Assembly: GCA_029204225.1 (NCBI GenBank)
Contig: CM055106.1
Location: forward strand, 42,984,368-43,048,367
Length of the DNA stretch: 64,000 bases
Source: Diphasiastrum complanatum
Taxonomy: Eukaryota; Streptophyta; Lycopodiopsida; Lycopodiales; Lycopodiaceae
Direction: 5' to 3'
Below are positions 11,551-22,699 of this stretch, one piece after another. The stretch's first letter is position 1. Each line of letters opens with the position of its first letter. The notes under the pieces are model-generated. The model ran no database searches, had not been told where the DNA came from, and worked only from the letters and a program-made list of their open reading frames with translations. Both the position numbers and the translations under genes were made by a program.

Positions 11551-12695
11551 TGTTTACTGTTTCTTCTGTCTACTGGTTCTGCTTGTTTGCTTCTTGTTAC
11601 AACTTATGCTACCTCCATTCTGGTTGTTAGTTGGGCATGTTCTTGATCATTTCTATATGGTTCAATGCCAAGATCAGACAGCAGATTCTCGGGGTTGTAG
11701 TATGGTTCAACCTGTCACGAATACTCATATTTCGAACATTCTTGAACTCTTGAAATCACTTGCAATCATTCTACCATGCAAGCACGCCAAGAATGCCCAA
11801 ACACGGCTCTTCTTGAAATACGGTTGGGCATTACTATGGCACTTTAAAACATAATGCTAGAACGGATCATTGCAAAAATGGAAACTAAACTACTTGCATG
11901 ATCAGAAAACTAGCCTAGCATGCCACATTCATAAAAAAACAGAAAATTAATTCCTACGAGCATTCAAGAATCAAAAAGCCCCATCTTCTTGGTTCTTGAA
12001 TTTTTCAAGAAACTCAAGAAACCAAAACATAATTGAATTTGCAAGATCTATACCACATTATTGGCTACAAATTTCTTGGATGCTTGCAACCTACATTAAT
12101 CCACAAGAAAACATGAAATCTAATCCACATCTAGGAAAGCAAGAAAACTAATCCACTCTAAATCCACAATTACACACAATATGAATGGAAGGGCATGATC
12201 ATGGGGGCATCACTCAAGAAAACCATCATGATCAAGGAGCTTAGTGTAGCATCAAACTCATGGGAAATCTTCGTATTAAGCATGGAGTAGATACAATGCA
12301 AAAAGCTCATCTTCACAAAGAGGGAGTCTCTTAAATAAGCAAGAGAGCTCCTTAGGTGGCATCCTAGTGAAATTTTCACATTTCACAAATTACAAGTGGA
12401 ATATTGCTCTCCACTAGAGGTCACCATCAAAAGGTGGCTCACTCTACTTTCTTTAAGAGGGGTCTACTTGCATTTATTACATTTGCTTAGAAATACTAGT
12501 TTCTACATGGTCATTCCATCTTCCGAGATTCACCATGAGACTTACACAATTATTGCATGTCTTTCCTAGCTAGTATTTCTCGGCTCTCAGTCTTCATTAG
12601 TCTCGTCTTCTCAAAGACCTCCTTGGTCTAAGGTGAGAGGTGCTCTTGAGTTGCTCTGTCCGAGTATCTTGGGGATTCGTCAGAATCAGCCAACA
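11551..12695 (-). repeat. Copy B 3' LTR
   Basis: This LTR is about 1145 bp, TG...CA. The section 11551..12243 matches 16325..16980 closely, and 12140..12695 also matches the copy A LTRs. Confidence 0.8.
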
Positions 12696-13211
12696 TCATC
12701 TCATCCCTAATGTGTTGCAGAACCCACTACAACTCATATTGGACGATGTCGCTCCCTTTGCATTGGCATCTTCGATCGTCACTTGGAAAAGCGTAGATCC
12801 TCGTTCGCTTACATAAAACCAAGTGCTTATTGTCGTCAGTCTTTATCACAAAAACTATTTTTCACAAATTGTCGCAATTGGATTAGAATGTCTTATTGTT
12901 GTAATGGGTTGACATTCTCAAAATTTGGAGAGCTCTCAGCAGCTTCACAACTCTGCATGCATGAGTGTTTTCCATGTGTCTCTTTGTTTAGTCACTTGTA
13001 TCTGCCATTGAAAGTTTCATCTTTGGTTTCTTGGCAGATTCTATCTTCTGGGTGTTTTCGTGGTTCGTCTCTTAGTTGAAATTCCAGTCTCAACGAAAAC
13101 CTTTGATCTGCAGGTTGCACAAACTTTGATTATCAGTCTCAAGGGGATGGATTCATCAAAAATTGGTGGTAGGAACAGTTTTGGATGGATGGTTTGGTAA
13201 CGGTAAGGAAA

Positions 13212-14228
13212 CATATGAAAAATCCATGTCAAGTTAGAGTTGATTCCTGCATCTCATTGTCATATTATTCTTTGAGTCAACTACAGCAAGATCGAAACAA
13301 ATTTAGTTAAAATTTGTTTAATCTTTAGTCCAGTCACATGTTCAACGAGTTTCAACTACGTGTTCCACATGTTGATCCAATCCTGAGCATGAACAGTCAC
13401 CAGCAACAACATCCCCACCAACAGATTTTTTTTTTTGGCGGGGGAGAGAGTGGATCTGCTTGGATCCACTGGAGTAGTTACGCTGTCAGCAACAACACCA
13501 GCAAGATCAACAGCCAAGGTCACAAACCCAAAGTCGACAGTGACAAGGCTAAGAAGACAGATGGGCAATCCAAAGCGACTCGATCAGAAGAAGTATTTAA
13601 GTCAGGACGAAGATCCTTCAAAAAAAAAAAACACAAGCATTGGGAAATCAGTCTCCTTCTTCAACGGACCTCTTGCCATACTTCTGCGCCCATTCTCATG
13701 TCTATCGTCCACACCATCTACCGTTGTCACCACCACCCTTCCTTCCATTTGTTTGTTTATCATCAGTTTACTGTTCTTTTCAGAAATTTCCAATTTTTGA
13801 TAGTCTTACCGAAGCAGTTGATAGATCATTGCAAGTTGCGGAGACCAACTACCACCTATATTGGTTGTTTAGCCAAAAAGACCTACAAAAGCAGATGAAG
13901 CAGCTAGAAGAAATAAAAAGAAAGATCCAGGAAGCTGAGGAGAAAAGGACAAAACTTAAGCAACAGATGATTCAGATCGATCTTAATCAAAAGAAACTCT
14001 CTGGAGTAATGATAGTTGAATCCCCTCTTATGAAGCCCAAAGAGATCCAAAAGTAACAGATCAAAAGAAAGAGCTGCAAAAAATGAAAGATGAAGACATC
14101 CGTGAACCTGCAAAATAAAACAAGCTCCTCATTCAGCAAGTGGTGGTCGAAGCTCGACATTGCAAGGGTCCAAGGCTGTAGCCGTAGAACTATCAGTTCC
14201 TTCACCCTACCACCAAGACTTCTTCATA
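13212..14228 (+). pseudogene. Inverted internal block of copy B carrying the Q-rich/coiled-coil reading frame
   Basis: This block is the reverse complement of about 1890..2870 in copy A, whereas LTRs and gag point the same way in both copies. On the plus strand, frames 13338..13898 and 13640..14056 cover a Q/H-rich N-terminal part (QQQHPHQQ), a lysine-rich middle, and a C-terminal coiled coil (QKQMKQLEEIKRKIQEAEE) ending before TAA at 14054. A run of A at 13620-13632 shifts the frame. Because the coding strand agrees with gag in copy A, A has the older order and B carries the inversion. The protein family is not recognised. Confidence 0.65.
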
Positions 14229-14982
14229 AATGCTAAACTGCTGTACAAGGGAATCTGAAGATGGGTAGATGAATGAAAATGTGTTTTGGAGATGCTCTAC
14301 AGAAGACTCTTGTGCAATAGCTATTTCTCATGCAAAAATCAATCACACAAAATAGGTGAAGAGAAACAAGGAAATAAACAAACGTGACAAAGAGTGAGAA
14401 CTGTATAGCACTTGTCGAACAAAACTTGCATTCATCAACATTGATAATGTACCTTGATAGTTGCAATATTTCAGTTGTTTTGTAGAATAATGTGACTTAC
14501 TCTGATATGCCCTTGTCAAAACAAGACAGGGTTGGTTACACTAAAATCTACCATGATTGATAGCAGATATTGTAAGATATAGCTTGAGATGCAGGTATTA
14601 TTGAGGTACTATGTCCTGAGGACCTCTGTGAATAAGAGATTCGGAATCAAATCTCTATCTGGATTTCCGAATCTGAGAAATATTGTGTATTGGCACATTG
14701 GAAATTTTATCAGCATGTGGAAAGACAAATAGATTTGAGATTGTAGAAGAGGAGAGAAACTATCAATTCCTTGTGGAGGTTGCTCTTGGTTGGACATTGT
14801 AGCAGATGACGGAATATCGGTTTCTATTTCTTTCGACAAGGACTCATTTCATATTAGTGTCTTTTTTGCATTATGGAGCTGGTGTATTGGATGGTGATGT
14901 AGAAGTTTACAAGAAACTTCTCGATTGAGCAGCAAGTTTAACTGTTGGTTGCTATGGTGCTCGTGTTGTTGTCGTGAAGATC

Positions 14983-15830
14983 CTATTGTGATTCATAACT
15001 GACGTGACGGGCAGGTAGGATCTTAGTTGGTTGCTTTGGACAGTCTTTGAAACTGTGTTTTCGGATACAGTCGGGACACTCAGCATGGTACTAGTTCTTA
15101 ACTGGACAATCAACCATGAAGTGGCCGATTTCACCACAGATGAAACATCTGGTGTGCAGTGGCCCTTGTATAACGACGTAGGCATCTTGTATGGCTAGTG
15201 GTTCTGGACTTGCTGGTGGATATTCATGATAAGGTAAGGCATTTCTAGATTGTGATGGGTGTTCTTCATATTGTTGAACTGTATGTGCTTGAATAGGTCG
15301 ATATGAAGGACAAGCATTGTGTAGCCCGGTAGTGTGGGCACCATATTGTTTTTCGTCTATAAGGTACCTGTGCAGGGTTTGACTGACCAGTCATACTACT
15401 TTGGATAGACTTCAGGGTAGTTTGAAACTCATTGGTGAGTTTCTCCATTTGAAGTTGGTGTTGCTTATTAAGCAACTCCAGCTGTGATTTCCAAAGCTGA
15501 TCTCGGGTGTCCTCGATCGGCTTCGATTCATGCACAGGAGCACGTGATGCTCTTCTTTCCCTAGATTCGTCAACATCTGATCCTTCGTCTTCTTCCTTGA
15601 TGGCATTAGACATAGCTAGTTTGAGGCTTGTATATTCGTCATTGGATTTAAGCTCACGTCTAATCCATCTTGGAAGGCCGACTAAGAACCAGATGATGAG
15701 CATCTATTCGGAGGGTTGTTCTTGTACTTGACTTGTGAGGCGTTTAAATGCTCGATATAGTCTCGTACACGTTCATCCTTTGCCATCTTGATGTTACTCA
15801 ATTTGACAAAAGGACTCTCGATCAAGCGAC
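14983..15830 (-). pseudogene. gag of copy B (5'-truncated, frameshifted)
   Basis: On the minus strand a frame enters from the minisatellite, continues with 'LIESPFVKLSNIKMAKDE', shifts near 15740, and proceeds through 'LVGLPRWIRREL', a K/E/D-rich stretch and 'NKQHQLQMEKLTNEF'. It loses the 'MHPVDAC' block near 15310 by a short deletion, and reaches the knuckle region at about 15130 in another frame. Homologous gag codons end at TAG 14983..14985. The capsid N-terminus seen in copy A is deleted. Codons that are stops in copy A are sense here. Confidence 0.8.
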
Positions 15831-16110
15831 GTCGAGATTTCAGCGAGCGCTTCAGTCGAGATTTCAGCGGACACTTCGGTCGAGATTTCAGCGACACTTC
15901 GGTCAAGATTCCAGAAAAACACTTCGGTTGAGATTTAAAATGGGCCTTCGGTTGAGAGTTTATTGAGGTCTCGGGTTGAGATTTTATTGAGGTCTTCGAT
16001 TGAGAGTGAGGTGAGGCCTTCGGTTGAGATGTAAACTGGGCCTCCGGTTGAGATGTAACACAGGCCTCCGGTTGAGAGTGAGGTGAGGCCTTCGGTTGAG
16101 ATGTAACACA
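15831..16110 (-). repeat. Leader minisatellite of copy B
   Basis: About 13 units with core 'cggttgagat' or 'cggtcgagat' directly abut the truncated gag. It is homologous in position and sequence to 5884..6260. Confidence 0.85.
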
Positions 16111-16324
16111 GTAGTGAACACACAATCGTAGAGTTAGGATACTACTGTCCAAGAACGGCCCTGTAATGATGCTATTCAAGAACGTGGCAGACTGTAAGTG
16201 TTAGACTACAGATGATGGCAAGTCCAAATATGGATGATGTTGTTTATGGAGCAGATCATGGAAGAATGTTGGAACAGGGATGGAGTAGAGATGTGCATGT
16301 GTTCAAGTGGCAACTGGTGCCAAA

Positions 16325-16980
16325 TGTTTATTGTTTCTTCTGTCACTGGTTTTGCTTGTTTGCTTCTTGTTACAGCTTATGCTACCTCCATTTTGGTTGT
16401 TATCTGGGCATGTTCTTGATCATTTCTATTTGGTTCAATGCCAAGATCAGGAAGCAGATTCTTGGGGTTGTAGTATGGTTCAACCTGTCACGGATACTCA
16501 GATTTCGAACACTCTTGAACTCTTCAAATCACTTGCAATCATTCTACCATTGAAACGTGGTTGGGCATTACTATGGCACTTTAAAACATAATGCTAGAAC
16601 GGATCATTGAAAAAATGGAAACTAAACTACTTTCAAGATAAAAAAACTAGCCTAGCATGCCACATTCATAAAAAAACAGAAAATTAATTCCTACAAGCAT
16701 TCAAGAATCAAGAAGCTCCATCTTCTTGGTTCTTGAATTTTCCAAGAAACTCAAGAAACCAAAGCATAAATGAATTTGCAAGATCTATACCACATTATTG
16801 GCTACAAATTTCTTGGATGCCTGCAACCTACATTAATCCACAAGAAAACATGAAATCTAATCCACAACTAGGAAAGCAAGAAAACTAATCCACTCTAAAT
16901 CCACAACCACACACAATATGAATGGAAGGGCATGATCATGGGGGCATCACTCAAGAAAACCATCATGATCAAGGAGCTTA
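16325..16980 (-). repeat. Copy B 5' LTR (truncated)
   Basis: It begins at the primer site edge and matches 11551..12243, with a short deletion near 16553. Homology stops at about 16980, inside the LTR, and unrelated AT-rich sequence follows. Confidence 0.8.
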
Positions 16981-17153
16981 GAAAATCTGCCCAAAAAAAG
17001 TGGCTAATTTTTTTAAACTGTAACATATGATATATTGAAGAAGAAAAAAAAAAATTAAGTTTAAACCTTGAAAGTAGGAAAAAAAAGGGAAAGGGAGAGA
17101 GGATTGACATTAAGGAGGGGTGGGGGAGGCTACGCCTCCATGGGAAAGAGAGT

Positions 17154-17525
17154 CACGCCCCCTTCGGGGCACTGGCCCTGTTCAAAGCACGATGTCCTCA
17201 TTCGGCCACCACCCCTCCTCCCAGTTCCAATGCCAGCCTGGGGGCGCGCTGGCGCATGGCCACCAACAAGCCCCCTCCCATCCACAGCGGCTCCACGGAA
17301 CGTATGAGTCAGCAGATGCACTGATGCTATTTAGTGTATGGCTGATCAAAGGCAGCACCCCCCGGGATCCACGTGCTGGCTCCCTCTTTAGCCGCTGTGG
17401 ATGGGAGGGGGCGCGTTGCCGCCCATCCGCCAGCGTGTCCTAGGTTGGCATCGGATTTGGGTGGGGAGGTGGTGGCCCAATGAGGGAGTTGCATCCCGAA
17501 CAGGGCTAGTGCCTCGAAGGGGGCG
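17154..17525. repeat. GC-rich foldback (long inverted repeat)
   Basis: Arms 17154..17292 and 17390..17525 are imperfect reverse complements of about 138 bp, for example 'ccacagcggct' near 17282-17292 against 'agccgctgtgg' at 17390-17400, and 'acgcccccttc' against 'gaagggggcg'. A spacer of about 97 bp separates them. GC content is far above the surroundings. No transposase or obvious terminal signature is seen. Confidence 0.75.
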
Positions 17526-17564
17526 CGGCTCCCTTTCTCTCTCTTTTTCAAAAAATTCAAAATG

Positions 17565-17673
<109 letters not shown>

Positions 17674-17876
17674 ACTATAACTTAATCATAAGTTTTTTTC
17701 TTTGGTAATCTAGATATTATTGATTGTAAAAAAATTTGCACCAACCTCCCTCATTAATTTTGATTTTTTTCAAGAATTCTCTCACTCTCCTTAAAATATC
17801 TTTTTTTCACATCAAATGGTTTAAATTTTTCTAATTCTTATAGTGCCCTTTTCAAACTTAAATTTTCTCTAGTGTT

Positions 17877-18970
17877 TTGAATTGTGAACTTGAGGAGGAA
17901 GTGTACATGGAGCACCCCGAGAACTACATTTCACCTACAAAGCCAAATCATGTGTGTCTTCTACAAAGAGCTTACGGCCTTAAGCAAGCACCAAGGAGTT
18001 GGTATGCTAAGCTTAAAACTTTTTTACTCTCTCAAGGCTTTGTTATGGGTGAGTATGATCATTCACTTTATTATAGGTTTGCTGGAAATGATGTTACCAT
18101 CTTTCTAAATTATGTGGATGATATTATCTTGAGTGGTGGAGGCAACCAAGATGTGGAGGACACCAAGAATGCACTCAAGAGTGAGTTTGAAGTGCATGAT
18201 CTTGGTCATTTGCATTACATTTTAGTAATAGAAGTGATTAGATGTTCTATATCTATTTTCATTTGTCAAGAGAAATATGTTAATTCTATTCTAGAAAGAT
18301 TTCATATGGTAAATGCAAAGTCTTGTGATACACCTATGGAGTGAAATGTAAAGCTAACTATAAGAGGTAATGAAAGATCCTTCAAGGACATTACTCTCTA
18401 TAGAAAGCTAGTTGGTTCACTCATCTATCTAATTATCACAAGACCAGATCTAAGCTATTGTATTGATATATTGAGCCAATTTATGCAGGATCCTAGTGAA
18501 GAGCATTAGAAGCTAGGGAAACAAGGTTTGAGGTACATCATTGGAACTCGAGATTTTGGCATATTGTATGAGGTATCATCACCTAACTTGTTTGGATATT
18601 CAGATTTGGACTTTGCTGGATAGGAAATCCATAAGTTCTCATTGTATTTTCATAGGTGACGGAGCTATATCATGGATGTCAAAAAAACAAGCCACGTGGA
18701 CTTTTCAGAGAGCCCAATCATCTTTTGTGACAACCTATCAGCCCAAAAGTTGGCAACCAATCCTATCTTTCATGCTAGGAGCAAGCATATTGAGGTAGAA
18801 TATCACTTTGTGAGGGAGCAAGTCAGGCAAAGGAAGTGGAGCTTCAACATGCATCCTCAAGAGAATGTGTAGCTGATATCTTCACCAAAGCATTGGAAAA
18901 GGACTTGTTTAGGAAGCATAGGATTTCACTTGGAGTGTTCTCAAAGTCTATGCTAAAACTAGTTGAAGAG
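17877..18970 (+). pseudogene. Copia pol remnant (reverse transcriptase and RNase H)
   Basis: The frame opens inside the RT domain: 'LEEEVYMEHPENY', 'YGLKQAPRSWYAKL', and the catalytic YVDD box as 'NYVDDIILSG'. It stays open to TGA 18342..18344 after a 'DTPME' block. RNase H pieces follow with stops and frameshifts ('GYSDLDFAG', '[14 protein letters not shown]', '[16 protein letters not shown]'). Gag, protease, integrase and the RT N-terminus are absent, cut off near 17879. A purine tract 'gaagagggag' at 18965-18974 and a TGTGAG start mark the 3' LTR edge. Confidence 0.85.
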
Positions 18971-18974
18971 GGAG

Positions 18975-19185
18975 TGTGAGAAATTTCAACTAGTTTTGTT
19001 GTTTTGGTCATATTTTTATTTTTGGCAATTGAGGCCAATTTTCATATTAGACTTAGAGTTTGACTTTTCAAAGTTATATTAGTCTAAAAGTATTTGAATA
19101 GACACTTTTTGAAAGTGTGGGAAAGTGAGACATTGAATATAGTCATAAAAATAGTAGGGTTTCACAAGCTAGTTTGAGCCAAGAT
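18975..19185 (+). repeat. Start of the 3' LTR of the copia remnant
   Basis: TGTGAGAAATTTC follows the polypurine tract directly. No 5' partner exists in the window, so the right edge is uncertain (sequence character changes near 19185). Confidence 0.5.
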
Positions 19186-20138
19186 CAAGGATCCGACGTA
19201 TAGGGACAAGAAAATCAGGACCAAGGCCTAGACACAAGCCAAGGTGTAGGACAAAGTCCCAGCAGAGCAGAGGAGGAACAACAAGCCTCAATCTCCCAGG
19301 GCTCTCGATCCATATCTGTCAGGCACGCATTTTGATGACTGAAAACTGTGGAGAAAGAAATTAACGAGTTCTTAGTCCAATTCCCACATGAATCCTCATG
19401 CAACGGCTAGCAGCTATCATTTTTTGCCAAAGATATCAAAGGTGATGAGATCATATGCCTTATAGCACTGGGTCCGCAACTTGAATGGCAACAACGTGCT
19501 TTCAAAAAAGATCCGTGGACCATCAGAGCTTACGTGACCAGTCCGAGACAGCTGCGGGTTTATCCACATTTCGTCCCAATTCCACGACAATACAAATGGG
19601 CAGAATGTAGAACCCCTTTGAACCAGATCACCATCAACACTTTCATTGGCCAAAGAACTACTCAGAGCATGGGTGGGGAACAAACGTAGATGCCAAAAGG
19701 GCTCTACTCCAATTTTCTAAATGCTATATGAAGTGCCCCGATCCAACAGTCCGCGCAGCAGCAGAACTTGCCCGGATTTAAAAAAATTTGTTGGGCGTCT
19801 CCACCAAATGAGACAACTTTTTGTCCCCTCTCTTTTTTTATCCCAACACGGCCCTGGCACCAATGAAAATGGAAGACCAACTTCCAGTGGCCCGAGTGTA
19901 TTATAGAGCGGCAATGTTAGGCCATCCGACAAATTTCAGACCTGGATCATCCAATTTTGGCTCACAGGTATCCATAAGGTCTTTCTTCCACCAAAAGATG
20001 AGCATAGCTTGGCGTACATGGATGACATCACTGGCTATCTAATATAGTGCCCACCGTGAAATATGAGGCCCATACTAAGCACCATAGTGCCTAGGGACCG
20101 AACTACTTCAGGTCGGAGACCCCGTTGTGGGAATTTCT
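19186..20138. other. Unclassified, probably internal 3' part of element C
   Basis: Short open frames exist on both strands but none shows a family motif. Its position just before the second C LTR suggests element-derived sequence. Confidence 0.35.
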
Positions 20139-20682
20139 TGTACATAAATAAAAATAGCCGGAAGTAGAACATAACTTGCGATGGTCATGGCATCCTGCGT
20201 GTGTAAACCCATAGCCCAATGAGCACTTGTAAAATACTGTATTTTAAACGGCCATGTAATTAGAATAATGTTAAAAGGGCCCAAAGTTTAAGTTAACTAA
20301 GTTTTGTTAAGTAGTCAAAGTCAAAATGGTCGTAGGTGGGGTGTGCTTCTTTGTGCACCATATATTAGAATATATTTCTTTTGAAGGATTAGGATTTCAA
20401 TCCTACCTTCTTGAAGTAGCCAATAGAAACCAAGGGGCAGGGCCTCCCCAAAGATAAAAAGACACCTCTTGTGACCCATTTCACATGCTTATAGAGAGGA
20501 GGAGACTCTACCATTTTGAGTGCTCAAAGCATTCTCATGTGCTAATGTTTTCATGTTATTGCTCTTTGTTTATGTTATCTAATTATTTCCCATTTTTGCA
20601 TTGTTCTTGGTTTATGTTTTCAATGCCTTTTCCAATAGAGCACATGGGCTAACCTCCCTCATTTATCTTCTCTCCCTCTTTG
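20139..20682 (+). repeat. Element C 3' LTR (truncated)
   Basis: It is a direct repeat of 9984..~10560, sharing 'ttgtacataaataaaaatag' and the '...ctcttctctccctct' end, with many small differences. Homology stops near 20682, so the last ~160 bp of the LTR are missing. An ~18-bp deletion relative to the first copy lies near 20248. Confidence 0.7.
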
Positions 20683-20689
20683 TAAAAAC

Positions 20690-21820
20690 CACTAGGGATA
20701 ACCCCTAAGATGAGAATAGGAATAACACAACAAGAGAGACTACGGAGCAAAACCACCCAACCAAATCTAGATCGCTCTTGGAGTTTCCTCCTGGATCTAG
20801 CCCCAAAGCCATGCCATGTGATAGCAAGAGGAGAAGAGCTCACTAGTAACCTAGACCAAGGTTGCATCCTTTTTTACTACACTAGGTATCACATCGTTAA
20901 AGTTGCCTGAACCTAATGGAAAATCCATAAAATTTGGATCCGGGTACTCTTTTAAGATATTCAATACACTTGTTTTTTTTATCGAAAATAGAGCTTAGTT
21001 TGCCCAATTCTAACGATCAAAATCATTGAGGACAAGCGTATTGGTGCTCCTCTGAATAAAAAAGGAAGAACCATAACCACCATTCAACTCAATTTACTGG
21101 GAGTATCGATACTCCAAAGTTAAGTGGTTCAATAGCATAGTATCACATAATCAAATTAATGGAGTGAATGCTTCCATCAAAGGTAGGACTACCGTATTCA
21201 GACAGTCGTTGGTTGTAACAAAAAGGTTTTCGTTAAGTAGTGACTTTCCACCATTCATTGATACGGTTTGTAGATAAGTGCTCCAGAGCCAGTGCACAAT
21301 CCATCATATCGTGTAACTCCATAAAACTAGTGGCATAAATGGATTTGGAAAGAGTTGGTTGAAGCACATTTCTGATAGGCGTTTGAAGAGAATTTAAATA
21401 GTAGTCCAAACATTTTATGTACTCAAAGCTTGCTCTAAAAATCCGAGATTTTTTCGAGTCATTGAAATTTTTTTCGATCTTTTACAATTTTCAAGTCATT
21501 GAAATTTTTTTCGATACTTTGTAATTTTTTGAGTTTTTGTAAAAAAAATTGATACTTTTCAATTTTTCAAATCTTTGTAAAAAAAATTCGATACTTTCAA
21601 TTTTTCGAGTCTTTGTATAAATTTTCGATACTTTTCACTTTTTTGAGTCTTCGTAAAAAATTCAATACTTTAAAAATTTTTGAGTCCTTCTAAAATTATT
21701 TGATCCCTTTTAATTTTTTCGAGGAGTTTTCATTTTTTCGCGCCATTGTCATTTTTTGACCCAGAATTCCATCCGCCAGTTTCCGTGATAACTTGCATCC
21801 GATGCCTGTCCTAAATTTTT
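20690..21820. other. AT-rich region with T-rich tandem-like repeat
   Basis: No gene is seen. From about 21440 to 21730 a degenerate ~50-bp motif recurs ('tttttcgatactttt', 'gagtctttgtaaaaaa'). The same words return at 22370-22560, on the other side of a TATA-containing segment, so 20.9-22.6 kb may be one long LTR or leader of an unrecognised element. Confidence 0.4.
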
Positions 21821-21822
21821 CC

Positions 21823-21830
21823 TATAAATA
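21823..21830 (+). promoter_or_regulatory. Candidate TATA box
   Basis: TATAAATA lies in 'cctataaatacg' upstream of C/T-rich sequence typical of plant LTR U3/R junctions. The call rests on sequence only. Confidence 0.4.
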
Positions 21831-22699
21831 CGTCGATCGTCCCTTCCTTTCTTACTTCATAATTTTCGAGAGAGTTCATATTTGACAAATCTCTAGCGTC
21901 TTTTCATGATTGTTGTCCCGCTTCAGCCACCTTCAACTGCAAACTGACCGCTATCGTTCTGTTTTTTTTCTCTCCGTTGCTTCTCTACACGCATGCATCC
22001 AACACAACTATTCTTTGCATCCACCATCATCTAATTCAGTTGCAGCCGCCAAGAGATTCCACAACATCTGTATCTATCAGTTGCAGTTGCCATCTACATC
22101 AGCCATTTTGAAATCTATCTACATCTGCCAATTCTCACAAGTACCCTCTGTTTGTATCCGCCAATTGCAGCCACCAAGTGCATCTGCCATTTTTCCATCC
22201 CAAGTGCATCCGCCATCCTGTATTCCTATGCATCCAACTGCCCTCTGCAAACAATTTCATCGGCCAAGTGCATCCACCAAGTCCTAATTGACTGCATCCG
22301 ACACCCCTCCTTTTCTCTTTTTTCATTGCATCCGCCACCCTCTATCCGCCTAACTACATTTTTGACCCATCGATTTTTTGGGTTTGCTTATTTTTTCGAG
22401 TATGCTTGTTTTTTGAGTTTGTTTATTTTTTGAGTCTGAACACTTTTTCGATACCTTGCATTTTTTTTGAGTTTTGCTCCTTTTTTTATACACTTCATTT
22501 TTCGAGTCTCATCAGTTTTTCAAAACTTCTGATTTTTTTCGATACATTTGGATTCGACAATACTATAGAGATTTCAAAAAAAAAATAGAAAAAATAGTCG
22601 AATCAGATTCGAATCATAGTGCAGAGATATCAGAGATGTCTCTGACATTGAAATTAATTCCATGTAAAGATAGTGTCATGCTTTAGTGGTACACACAAG

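Larger units (their letters stand above)
11551..16980 (-). mobile_element. Gag-only LTR retrotransposon, copy B, nested in element C
   Basis: Same family and orientation as copy A. The 3' LTR is 11551..12695, a purine tract lies at about 12696-12708, gag remnants are at 14983..15830, the leader minisatellite is at 15831..16110, the primer site at about 16308-16322, and the 5' LTR 16325..16980 is truncated at its outer end. No pol is present. Two rearrangements set it apart from A: the block 13212..14228 is inverted, and the first ~108 residues of gag plus most of the leader are deleted so that the minisatellite abuts gag. It lies inside element C, so it inserted later than C. Confidence 0.75.
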
